A stretch of DNA of 14,228 nucleotides, from the NCBI GenBank assembly GCA_030432815.1, contig JAUILB010000039.1, positions 1-14,228 on the forward strand. Reading direction: 5' to 3'. The position numbers and the translations under genes are program-made. The stretch comes from Alphaproteobacteria bacterium (GTDB taxonomy: Bacteria > Pseudomonadota > Alphaproteobacteria > Sphingomonadales > Emcibacteraceae). Below, one piece after another: positions 1-7,973 of this stretch. Position 1 is the stretch's first letter. Each line of letters opens with the position of its first letter. The notes beneath the pieces are model-generated. The model saw nothing but the letters and a program-made list of their open reading frames with translations, searched no databases and was not told the origin of the DNA.

Positions 1-2519
1 AAGGCTATATCATGATTGATAAAGGGGATGGTCTGCCTGTTGCGTCAGACGGGCAAAAAGCCATTATTCAATCAAATTATGTATATTTTGGAATAGAGCC
101 ATCAGGCAAATGGACATGGGCCGGACAAAGAAACAGGTTCGAAATTATTTCTGACTTTAACTATGCGTTATCCGGCGATAACAGGGTTTTTGACTATACC
201 TATGAAGGGGCTGTCTCGAAAATTGATGAACATTCATTTAGGTATGAGATTGACTTTGATAATAAAAAAACAATCGAAAAAGTCATTGGTGGTGGTATAG
301 AATTTAAATTAAATGCGGATTACAACGAAAAATACGGAACACCACGTTTACTTGAAAATAATACCGGTTGGATTTGGGGTGATGAAAATGCAGAACATTT
401 CAAACTGGAATTTACAAACCCTGTGGCAGATGTGTTTTTTGAACGCAGAAACCCGAATGTAATCCGCGTATATTTTTTCCGAGACAGGATAGAAGTTTCA
501 AAACATAATCATCAGGCCATATTTTCTGCACCTGATGATTTTACTTTGCGTCAAACAAATGATGAGCTTTTCGGTCTATATGATATTGATGAATGGTTTG
601 AAATAGATGCACCCTATTATACGGCGACAGATTTAAGTTTTTTGAACCATTTACCTGCTGGTAAACACGGTTTTCTAAAGACGGATGGTGATACGCTGGT
701 TTTTGAGGATGGAACCAAAGCAAAATTTTGGGGTACTACTGTTTCCGCAAACGCTTTGTTTTTAACCCGTTATGAAGATATTGATGATCATGCCAAACGT
801 ATTGCCGCACTCGGCTTTAATCTGGTCCGTTTGACACATCATGATGCGCGGTGGGTTAGTCCCAATGTGTTTGGGGAAAATGCAGAGACAACAAACAGAA
901 TTTCAGAAGATCATATGCGCATCTTCGACAAATGGGTGGCGGAACTTAATGAACTTGGTGTCTATATCTGGTTTGATTTTCATCATGAACGGTATTTACT
1001 TGAAAATGATAATATTTATGGTTTTGAAGAAATTGAACGCAAAAGCCCGAATGCGGAAGGTACTGCAGATTTAAGAGGATATTCCCATTTTAACGATTCA
1101 ATTCGTTTGACCATGCAATCATTAAATAAACAGCTGATTACGCGCATAAACAAGGAAACCAACGTAAGATATGCCGATAATAAGGGTATTATATTTTTAT
1201 TGCTGACCAATGAAAATGATATCACAAATCATTTTGGAAACAGACTTTTAAAAGCGCAAAATGTACCTATGCATACAGAACTGCTTGATAAAGCTGTAGA
1301 TGATTTTTCCAACAAAAATAACCTTCCGGCTAATAGAGTAGGTCAGACATGGATACCTGGTCCCTCGAAGCTGTTTTTAAATGATGCGGAACATAACTTT
1401 AATCAGCAATTATTATCAAGTCTGCGAGAAGATGATCCTAATCACCTGGTTGTGACAACAAATAGCTGGGGGGATAATCCCATGTTCAGTCTACCGGCTC
1501 TGACGGATAGTGCTGTTATTGATGTTCATACTTACGGTGAAGTGGGCGAACTTGAAGTTGATCCTAACAAAGCAGCCAATTTTTTGCACTGGATTGCGGC
1601 AGCGCATGTTGCGGATAAACCGCTTTCCGTATCGGAATGGAATGTAGAAACTTTTCCGGTTCCGGATAGACATGCATCGTCACTTTATATGGCGGCGGTT
1701 GCGTCACATCAGGGGTGGGATGCTATGATGCAGTTTAATTATGCGACGCGTCCGCCAACAGGAAGGGGAAATTTTAACCCTTACTCAATGTACCATGACC
1801 CAGCAATGCTGGGGACAATGCAGGCAGCAGCATTAATGTATCGTCAGGGTCATTTGCAGGAAGCCGTAAAAACATATGTTTTTGCACCATCCGTTGAAGA
1901 ATTAATGTACACAGCACTCACCCCAAAAAGCGCTAAAATATTAAGAACCGTACCAGAAAAAAGTAAGCTTCTGATCAAACTTCCCAAAATGGAAGATTTA
2001 CCTTGGTTGAGAGAGACTTCGGTGCCTGCCGATGCAGAAATAATAACAAGATCCGATTTTTCACTGGTGGGTGAAGGAGATAGTAGCGCAACTTCAGACA
2101 CGGGTGAGCTCTATCGAAACTGGCAGGAAGGTTTATACACGATAAATAGCACTAAATCCAAGGCTGCTTTGGGTTGGATCGGTGGTCGTCATATCGAATT
2201 GGATGGAGTAGCATTCGACATTAAAACGAATTCAGCCTCAGTTACGGTCCAAACATTGGATAATCAGGATATTGCTTCTTCCCAAAATATAATGATTTCA
2301 TTTGCAGCGCGGGCAGAACCCAGATCAGGGCGCCGTGTACCAACGTTGGCGGAACCTGTTACCGGACTGATTAAAATTTCTGCGGGTCCGGGCTTGAAAC
2401 TTTATAAGCATAAAAATGGCGATAACTATACCGAATTGGATGTTAAATATGAGAATGGGGCTTATGGCATTGAACTTACCAGTGATCTTAAAACATATTG
2501 GCTGTTCCTGAAAAGATAG
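1..2519 (+). CDS. Clan GH-A glycoside hydrolase (cellulase-family TIM barrel), 5' end cut by window
   Basis: Probable polysaccharide-cleaving enzyme. The frame is open to the window edge. An ATG at 12 follows an AAGG but gives no signal peptide and starts inside a beta-rich stretch, so the true start is probably upstream. Residues are numbered from that ATG. A beta-rich N-terminal region (about 1-215) precedes a barrel opening with a KFWGTT motif (about 240). The barrel carries GFNLVR ending at Arg273, FDFHH at 321-325, TNEN with the likely acid/base Glu401, DVHTY at 504-508, and SEW with the likely nucleophile Glu542. Two Glu on strands 4 and 7 is the clan GH-A pattern. A C-terminal beta domain (about 640-835) resembles those of large GH5-like proteins. 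The substrate cannot be read from sequence. Neighbouring acyl-transfer genes suggest a role in making, trimming or releasing an exopolysaccharide. The family-level call is firm; the exact GH family is not. Confidence 0.72.
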   Translation, partial: GYIMIDKGDGLPVASDGQKAIIQSNYVYFGIEPSGKWTWAGQRNRFEIISDFNYALSGDNRVFDYTYEGAVSKIDEHSFRYEIDFDNKKTIEKVIGGGIEFKLNADYNEKYGTPRLLENNTGWIWGDENAEHFKLEFTNPVADVFFERRNPNVIRVYFFRDRIEVSKHNHQAIFSAPDDFTLRQTNDELFGLYDIDEWFEIDAPYYTATDLSFLNHLPAGKHGFLKTDGDTLVFEDGTKAKFWGTTVSANALFLTRYEDIDDHAKRIAALGFNLVRLTHHDARWVSPNVFGENAETTNRISEDHMRIFDKWVAELNELGVYIWFDFHHERYLLENDNIYGFEEIERKSPNAEGTADLRGYSHFNDSIRLTMQSLNKQLITRINKETNVRYADNKGIIFLLLTNENDITNHFGNRLLKAQNVPMHTELLDKAVDDFSNKNNLPANRVGQTWIPGPSKLFLNDAEHNFNQQLLSSLREDDPNHLVVTTNSWGDNPMFSLPALTDSAVIDVHTYGEVGELEVDPNKAANFLHWIAAAHVADKPLSVSEWNVETFPVPDRHASSLYMAAVASHQGWDAMMQFNYATRPPTGRGNFNPYSMYHDPAMLGTMQAAALMYRQGHLQEAVKTYVFAPSVEELMYTALTPKSAKILRTVPEKSKLLIKLPKMEDLPWLRETSVPADAEIITRSDFSLVGEGDSSATSDTGELYRNWQEGLYTINSTKSKAALGWIGGRHIELDGVAFDIKTNSASVTVQTLDNQDIASSQNIMISFAARAEPRSGRRVPTLAEPVTGLIKISAGPGLKLYKHKNGDNYTELDVKYENGAYGIELTSDLKTYWLFLKR

Positions 2520-2533
2520 GTCCAGAAGAGAAA

Positions 2534-3589
2534 ATGTCTCATATTGGAAAAATACCATCTCTAAACGGAATACGGGCACTGTCTGTGCTGCTTGTTGTCG
2601 TATCGCATTGCGGATTTGGCCACATCATACCAGGTGGGTTCGGGGTAACCGTCTTTTTTCTTCTAAGCGGATATTTAATTACGACTTTATTTATTGATGA
2701 ATATGAAAATACCAACAAAGTAAAAATTCCGCACTTTTATGCCCGGCGGGTAATCCGGTTATATCCAGCCATGCTTATTACCATAATTGTTGCATATGCA
2801 CTTTCCTATTTTGAAATCCTTGGCGGTAAGGCAACGATAATTGGTGCGATTGCCCAGATATTTTATTTTGCAAATTATTTTAATATATTTTTTGACGGCT
2901 TTAATAAAATTCCGGCAGGTACCAGTATACTGTGGTCACTGTCCGTCGAGGAGCATTTTTACTTTTTATATCCGTTGATTTTTTCAGTATTTATATTTGG
3001 CATAGGTAAGCTAAGGCTGGCTTACTTTCTAATAGGAATAATGATCGTTATTCTGTTTTGGCGGTATTACCTGTTTGAAATTCAGAATGTATTTGAAGGG
3101 CGAATTCTTTTTGCTTCTGACACCAGAATAGATTCTATTATCGTAGGGTGTATTTTGGCACTGCTTAAAAATCCTGTTAAGGACATGGATAAACGGCATT
3201 TGTCAAAAAAAGATTTCCTGTTAATTATTGTATCCGTAATGTGCCTGTTATTGACTTTTTTATACCGTGATGAAAGTTTCAGGGCAATTTACCGCTTTAC
3301 CGTGCAGGGTATTGCTCTCTGTGTTCTTTTTTATTATGCGATTGCTTTTTCAAAGCATCCCTTATTTTCATTTTTGAATGTACGAATAATGGATCGGATC
3401 GGTGTATATTCCTACACAATATATTTGGTTCATTTTATATTGATCGAATTGATAGTGGGTAATATCCCACAAATAAATAACAACTTTATTCTTTTATCCA
3501 TTGTTTTGGGAATGTCTGTATTCATAGGGTTTTTGATGTATAATTTTGTTGAAAAACCATTGCAGATTTACAGAAAAAAATGCCGTTGA
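2534..3589 (+). CDS. Membrane O-acyltransferase, AT3 / OafA-YrhL family
   Basis: Integral membrane acyltransferase of 351 residues that probably moves an acyl group (often acetyl) from the cytoplasm onto an envelope or extracellular glycan. Family hallmarks are LNGIRALSV at 10-18 with Arg14, VSH with the conserved His25, FFLLSGYLI at 41-49, FYARRVIRLYP at 69-79, and WSLSVEEHFYF at 134-144. The protein is mostly hydrophobic helices and ends with the typical FVEKP at 338-342. It has no C-terminal SGNH domain, unlike the longer OafA type; an SGNH-like protein is encoded by the next gene instead. I chose ATG 2534 because AGAAGAG at 2524-2530 is a fair ribosome binding site. A TTG at 2498 would overlap the upstream gene and add 12 residues unlike the family. 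The start lies 14 bases past the hydrolase stop, suggesting an operon. The substrate and acyl donor are unknown. Confidence 0.88.
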   Translation: MSHIGKIPSLNGIRALSVLLVVVSHCGFGHIIPGGFGVTVFFLLSGYLITTLFIDEYENTNKVKIPHFYARRVIRLYPAMLITIIVAYALSYFEILGGKATIIGAIAQIFYFANYFNIFFDGFNKIPAGTSILWSLSVEEHFYFLYPLIFSVFIFGIGKLRLAYFLIGIMIVILFWRYYLFEIQNVFEGRILFASDTRIDSIIVGCILALLKNPVKDMDKRHLSKKDFLLIIVSVMCLLLTFLYRDESFRAIYRFTVQGIALCVLFYYAIAFSKHPLFSFLNVRIMDRIGVYSYTIYLVHFILIELIVGNIPQINNNFILLSIVLGMSVFIGFLMYNFVEKPLQIYRKKCR

Positions 3590-3617
3590 ATAAATTTGCC
3601 AAGTGATTGATCGGTTT

Positions 3618-4571
3618 ATGGCTAGCTTTAAAAAATATTTTGTTATTGGATTTGTCGCAATCCTTTTAATTGTTGAAATTATTGCGCGCATTTTGGGATT
3701 TGGTCAAACGGTTCAGGTAAGGCTTCATGACAGGATTGAATATGTACTGGTGGAAAATCAGGACGTGATGCGATTTGGCAATCGCATCATTATTAATCGT
3801 TTAGGACACAGATCACCCGAACTAGAGCTTGCCAAAAAGGAAAATGAGAAACGCATATTGTTGGTTGGTGACAGTGTTGTTTATGGCAATCATCATGTCG
3901 ATCAAAGTGAAACAATTGCACATTTTATGACACAGTCGTTAAACGAGCATAGCGGGTCTGATAAGTATTCAGTTATTAGTGCTGCAGCATCGAGCTGGGG
4001 ACCAAAAAATATGCTCGAATATGTAAATGAGCGCGGAATATATCAAAGTGATCTTGTTTTTCTTGTTTTGTCTACTCATGATATTTTTGATTTTCCTACC
4101 TTCGACGAAGCGGTAATCCCATACAGAGTTCATAAAAATTTCGCGGCAACCGATGATCTGATTTATGCAATCTATAACCGCCTAAGGCTATGGCTAGAGT
4201 CAAAAATGGCATCTAATGCTACCAGGATAAGTATTGAGGAAGCAAAAAATAAAACGAGACCAATTATCAATGATATTATTGAAATCGTCCAAAGCCAGAA
4301 TAAAAAAATTATTCTTGTTTTTCATCCGACAGAAAGAGAATCCCAAAATGATTTTCTGGATGTAGGGTTTTTTTTATCGATAGCAAATGAAAATAATATA
4401 GAATTTATAAATCTTCAGAAAAAGTATAAAAATTATAATAATTTCAATTCGGATAAAGTCCACTATGATGGAATGCATCTGACACCCGGTGGTGCCAATT
4501 TAGTTGCGGATATTTTTGAAGAAAAGACAATGACAATATTCGATAAAAACAGACAGCAGGATAATAATTGA
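3618..4571 (+). CDS. Membrane-anchored SGNH/GDSL-type hydrolase-like protein
   Basis: 317-residue protein with one N-terminal hydrophobic segment (about 8-26, rich in I, V, L, F, A), which suggests a periplasmic domain tethered to the inner membrane. Block I is LLVGDSVVYG, with candidate nucleophile Ser86. Block V is DGMHL, with Asp284 and His287 completing a triad. An SSWG at about 125-128 fits the block II glycine. At the block III position the usual GxND is replaced by STHD (about 152-155), so the oxyanion Asn is missing or elsewhere. With the AT3 gene 28 bases upstream, a plausible role is the periplasmic half of an O-acylation pair, finishing transfer onto a polysaccharide; an esterase is the alternative. 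The start is uncertain: GTG at 3603 would add five residues (MIDRF), and neither start has a strong Shine-Dalgarno. No EPS-specific family can be named. Confidence 0.75.
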   Translation: MASFKKYFVIGFVAILLIVEIIARILGFGQTVQVRLHDRIEYVLVENQDVMRFGNRIIINRLGHRSPELELAKKENEKRILLVGDSVVYGNHHVDQSETIAHFMTQSLNEHSGSDKYSVISAAASSWGPKNMLEYVNERGIYQSDLVFLVLSTHDIFDFPTFDEAVIPYRVHKNFAATDDLIYAIYNRLRLWLESKMASNATRISIEEAKNKTRPIINDIIEIVQSQNKKIILVFHPTERESQNDFLDVGFFLSIANENNIEFINLQKKYKNYNNFNSDKVHYDGMHLTPGGANLVADIFEEKTMTIFDKNRQQDNN

Positions 4572-4589
4572 AACCATAAGAAGACTGTT

Positions 4590-6071
4590 ATGCAAGACGC
4601 TATCAAACAATGCATACTTACCACAGAGCAAATGGCAAAAGCTGATCAGATATGTATTTCTGAATTAGAACAATTAGGCCGTTCAGGTGCCGATCTGATG
4701 GAAGAGGCCGGTTTAAGTGTTGTTCGCGAAATTGAAAGAGTGGGTCGTGGTAGAAAAGTTCTTGTGTTGTGTGGGCCCGGTAATAATGGTGGGGATGGGT
4801 TTGTGATAGCGCGACATCTAAGTTGCAGCGGTTGGCAGGTCCAAGTAGCGTTACTTGGAAAAGTAAATGATTTGAGGGGTGATGCTGCCAAAATGGCAGA
4901 ACGTTGGGAAGGGGACTTTGAAAGTATCTATCAAACCTGTTTGGAAGGTCACGATACTATTGTAGACGCCATTTTTGGCACTGGCCTTTCACGCGAAATT
5001 TCGGCGAACCTTAAAGAAGTTTTTGAAAATATAAACAAATTGGAAGCCGTCAAAATTGCTGTTGATATTCCAAGTGGTATAGACGGCAATACCGGTAGAA
5101 TATTAGGGTCTGCCATAAAGGCTGATCATACCATAACATTTTGTCGTTTAAAGCCCGCACATATACTTTATCCTTCAAAGGAAATCTGTGGCGAAGTAAC
5201 GATTGCTGACATTGGTATTGCTGACCGTATTGTTCAAAAAACAAACCCTGATATTTTTGTGAATTACCCATCACTTTGGCAGGATAAATTACCAAAATTT
5301 TCCGGCGATTTTCATAAATATGACAAGGGTCATGCCGTTATTGTAGGGGGGGACAAAATCCATACCGGGGCAGGCAGGCTCGCCGCTATGGCGGCACTAA
5401 GGGTAGGGGCAGGGCTGGTGAGTGTTAGCAGCCCTGATGATGCATTGGATATAAACGCCGCACATCTGACCAGCATCATGATTAGAAAAAGAACTGAAAT
5501 TCTCAGTGATTTGGAAAATGAAAAATTAAACTGTTGGTGTATTGGACCGGCTTCGGGGGTTAATGAGGCAACCAAAGCCGATGTTATAGAAATTCTTGAA
5601 GCGGGTAGACATACTGTTCTTGATGCTGATGCCCTTAGTGTTTTTGAAGATAATCCGGAATTGCTTTATCAAAAACTGTCAAAGAACGGCAGGGCTGTCC
5701 TAACGCCACATGCAGGTGAATTTGCACGTATTTTTCCGGGAATTAAGGATTTGGATAAGCTATCTGCCGCCAAAGAAGCCGCGAAGCTTTCCAATAGTGT
5801 CATTTTATATAAAGGTGCAGATACAGTTATAGCCGAACCCAATGGAAGAACAGCCATTTCAAAAAATGCACCACCATTTCTTGCGACTGCAGGTTCAGGT
5901 GATGTACTTGCGGGGCTGATATGCGGATTAATCGCCCAAAATATGGATGTTTTTGAAGCAGCTTGTGCAGGACAATGGATTCACAGCGAATGTGCCAACG
6001 AATTTGGCGAAGGTTTAATTTCCGAAGATCTGCTATTGGTCATTTCACAGGTTTTGAAGCGCCTGAAATAG
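4590..6071 (+). CDS. nnr: Bifunctional NAD(P)H-hydrate epimerase / ADP-dependent NAD(P)H-hydrate dehydratase
   Basis: Cytosolic metabolite-repair enzyme of 493 residues. The N-terminal YjeF_N half (about 10-215) epimerises R- and S-NAD(P)HX. It shows GPGNNGGDG at 62-70, VDAIFGTG at 125-132 with conserved Asp126, and DIPSGIDG at 159-166. The C-terminal ribokinase-like half (about 235-493) dehydrates S-NAD(P)HX using ADP. It shows HAVIVGG at 248-254, LTPHAGEF at 371-378, KGAD at 408-411, and the nucleotide-site motif TAGSGDVLAG at 433-442. Both halves are intact and the length suits the fused E. coli YjeF type. ATG 4590 has a good ribosome binding site, AAGAAG at 4578-4583. The gene starts 18 bases after the SGNH gene and may be read from the same transcript, although its job is unrelated to polysaccharide work. 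Confidence 0.96.
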   Translation: MQDAIKQCILTTEQMAKADQICISELEQLGRSGADLMEEAGLSVVREIERVGRGRKVLVLCGPGNNGGDGFVIARHLSCSGWQVQVALLGKVNDLRGDAAKMAERWEGDFESIYQTCLEGHDTIVDAIFGTGLSREISANLKEVFENINKLEAVKIAVDIPSGIDGNTGRILGSAIKADHTITFCRLKPAHILYPSKEICGEVTIADIGIADRIVQKTNPDIFVNYPSLWQDKLPKFSGDFHKYDKGHAVIVGGDKIHTGAGRLAAMAALRVGAGLVSVSSPDDALDINAAHLTSIMIRKRTEILSDLENEKLNCWCIGPASGVNEATKADVIEILEAGRHTVLDADALSVFEDNPELLYQKLSKNGRAVLTPHAGEFARIFPGIKDLDKLSAAKEAAKLSNSVILYKGADTVIAEPNGRTAISKNAPPFLATAGSGDVLAGLICGLIAQNMDVFEAACAGQWIHSECANEFGEGLISEDLLLVISQVLKRLK

Positions 6072-6200
6072 CGTTTAATCCGCTAGTATGGGGATCTCAT
6101 AAATTTTTTTACAAAAATATGAATTTTTCTATGGCGTTTTCTATTTAAATGACTATAAATGCCTCTCAACACGCAAATGTGATGTTTTTGGTTAGCAAAT

Positions 6201-6285
6201 GCGGGTGTGGCGAAATTGGCAGACGCGCTAGATTTAGGTTCTAGTGTCTTCGGACGTGGGGGTTCAAGTCCCTCCACCCGCACCA
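6201..6285 (+). tRNA. tRNA-Leu (anticodon UAG)
   Basis: Acceptor arms GCGGGTG (6201-6207) and CACCCGC (6275-6281) pair fully, followed by discriminator A and an encoded CCA at 6283-6285. The anticodon stem CTAGA/TCTAG encloses a seven-base loop with TAG at its centre, so it reads CUN leucine codons. The long variable arm (GTCTTCGGAC) is the class II form expected of tRNA-Leu. The T arm is GTGGGGGTTCAAGTCCCTCC. It sits 129 bases past nnr and 79 bases before tig, its usual place beside tig in many alphaproteobacteria. Confidence 0.97.
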
Positions 6286-6314
6286 AAGAATCACTAGTAT
6301 AAAATTAGTAACAT

Positions 6315-6350
6315 GGACTTTGTGAGTAATTGCAAGGTCCCTTTATTATT
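6315..6350 (+). terminator. Hairpin with T-rich tail between tRNA-Leu and tig
   Basis: GGACTTTG (6315-6322) pairs with CAAGGTCC (6333-6340) through eight pairs including one G-U, around a ten-base loop. CTTTATTATT follows. It may end the tRNA-Leu transcript, or it may be a structure in the tig leader just ahead of its start codon. The T tract is interrupted, so terminator strength is doubtful. Confidence 0.45.
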
Positions 6351-6364
6351 AGAACGGTTGGTCC

Positions 6365-7900
6365 ATGAAGATAACGGATAAAGAAAATAAAGGCTTAAAA
6401 CGCGTCTATGAAGTGGTTATCAGCGCCACTGACATTGATGCAAAAGTAGATGCAGAAATTCTGGAAGCCCAGAAGACTGTAAGAATGCCGGGGTTCCGTC
6501 CAGGAAAAGCACCTCTTTCTCTACTTAAAAAACTTCATGGTAAAAATCTTCTTGGTAAAATACTCGAAGAGACAGTCAACGAAACATCAGCAAAGGTGCT
6601 TCAGGAAAAAGGTGACCGCCCGGCGACCCAACCAAAAATAGAGGTTATTTCATATGATGAGGGTGAAGACCTTTTTTATAGTATGGAACTTGAGGTTGTA
6701 CCTGTCTTCGATATTCCGGATCTGGAAAAAATAAAGCTTGAAAAACTGGTTGTTAAAGTTGATCCGAAACAGATTGATGAGGCAATTGAGAAAATTGCTG
6801 CTGGTCAGAAAGACTACAAAAAAGCAGCCAAAACATATAAAGCTGCGAACGGTGATGCGGTACTGATTGATTATGTAGGTTCTGTTGATGGTGTGGAATT
6901 TGATGGTGGTGCCGCAGAAGGACATCAGTTGGTTCTTGGTTCAAATACATTTATTCCGGGCTATGAAGAGCAGTTAGTAGGCGTTAAAGCTGGTGATAAT
7001 AAAGACGTTGTTGTGACATTCCCGGAAAGTTATCATGCTGAAAATCTTGCAGGTAAGGAAGCTGTATTCAAAGTTACGGTTCAGGAAGTTCAGAAGCCTG
7101 CACCTGTTGAAGTGGATGATGAACTGGCCAAACGTTTGGGACTTGCTGACCTTAACGGTCTAAAGGAAGCGGTTAAAGGTCAAATAGAAAATGAACATGC
7201 AGAAGTTGCCCGCACACATACAAAAAGAGGGTTGCTTGATGCGCTTGCCGACCTTGTCGATTTTGATGTACCTGAAAATATGCTTGAACTGGAAAACCGG
7301 CAAATCATGCAGCAGCTTAGAATGGATGCGCACAGACAATTACTTTCTGAAAATCCGGATGCAAAACCTGAAGATGCACCAGAGCCTTCAGACGAGGAAA
7401 AGGAAGAGTATGAAGCAATCGCGCTTCGTCGTGTTCGCCTAGGATTATTGATTTCTGAAATTGGTGCCAAAAATGATATTCAGGTTGGACAAGATGAAGT
7501 AACTCGCGCCATTTCTGCGGAAGCCCGTAAATATCCTGGACAGGAACAACAGGTATTTGAATATTTCCAAAAAGATCCTAATGCCATGGCGCAAATGAAA
7601 GCGCCCTTATTTGAAGAAAAAGTGGTCGATTATATTATCGGAGTCGCAAAAGTTACTGAAAAGAAAGTAACCTCAGAAGAATTAATTGCTATTATCGAAG
7701 CAGAAGACGATGAAGTGACGTCAAAAAAATCTGCTAAGAAAAAAACTACAGCAAAGAAGAAACCTGCTGAGAAAAAAGCGCCTGCAAAGAAAGCACCGGC
7801 CAAAAAAGAAACAACAAAAAAGGCGCCTACAACAAAGGCCCCAGCTAAAAAAGCTCCTGCTAAAAAGGTGGCGCCAAAAAAAGCTGACAAAAAGAAATAA
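6365..7900 (+). CDS. tig: Trigger factor, ribosome-bound chaperone, with lysine-rich C-terminal tail
   Basis: Ribosome-associated chaperone and peptidyl-prolyl isomerase that meets nascent chains at the exit tunnel. The ribosome-binding domain (1-115) carries the signature GFRPGKAP at 43-50. The FKBP-like isomerase domain spans about 160-242 (GDAVLIDYVG to FKVTVQEV). The helical chaperone domain runs from about 245 to 445. Residues 454-511 are an extra tail with 26 lysines in 58 residues, in repeats such as APAKK, resembling histone H1 or bacterial H1-like tails. E. coli TF has 432 residues, so this one is about 80 longer, mostly through the tail and an acidic insertion near 330-348. The start MKITDKENKGLKR matches the family, although no clear Shine-Dalgarno precedes ATG 6365. 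It is followed by clpP, as in many bacteria. Confidence 0.97.
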   Translation: MKITDKENKGLKRVYEVVISATDIDAKVDAEILEAQKTVRMPGFRPGKAPLSLLKKLHGKNLLGKILEETVNETSAKVLQEKGDRPATQPKIEVISYDEGEDLFYSMELEVVPVFDIPDLEKIKLEKLVVKVDPKQIDEAIEKIAAGQKDYKKAAKTYKAANGDAVLIDYVGSVDGVEFDGGAAEGHQLVLGSNTFIPGYEEQLVGVKAGDNKDVVVTFPESYHAENLAGKEAVFKVTVQEVQKPAPVEVDDELAKRLGLADLNGLKEAVKGQIENEHAEVARTHTKRGLLDALADLVDFDVPENMLELENRQIMQQLRMDAHRQLLSENPDAKPEDAPEPSDEEKEEYEAIALRRVRLGLLISEIGAKNDIQVGQDEVTRAISAEARKYPGQEQQVFEYFQKDPNAMAQMKAPLFEEKVVDYIIGVAKVTEKKVTSEELIAIIEAEDDEVTSKKSAKKKTTAKKKPAEKKAPAKKAPAKKETTKKAPTTKAPAKKAPAKKVAPKKADKKK

Positions 7901-7973
7901 AATTAATAATTTAATGACAGTTTCACTTTAATGTGTCACTCAATTTATAATTAATTTGATAAAGGAAGCTTAA

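Noticed and set aside
2498..2533. Longer acyltransferase start at TTG 2498
   Set aside because: It overlaps the upstream coding end and adds residues unlike the family, while ATG 2534 has a ribosome binding site and matches the usual AT3 start.
6201..6285. tRNA-Leu as the attachment site of an island carrying the polysaccharide genes
   Set aside because: The accessory genes lie on the 5' side of the tRNA, whereas integrases usually target the 3' end. No integrase and no repeat of the tRNA 3' end was seen.
6298..6303. TATAAA after tRNA-Leu as a tig promoter
   Set aside because: The -35 region would fall inside the tRNA 3' arm (CACCCG) and has no resemblance to the consensus.
7630..7890. Minus-strand frame coding an Ala/Phe-rich hydrophobic protein
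   Set aside because: It is the mirror of the lysine/alanine-rich trigger factor tail, whose repeated codons make a long open frame on the other strand.
7946..7951. TATAAT upstream of clpP as a promoter
   Set aside because: The -10 is perfect, but no -35 stands at 16-18 bases and the transcript would start only about 15 bases before the start codon, inside or just before the ribosome binding site.
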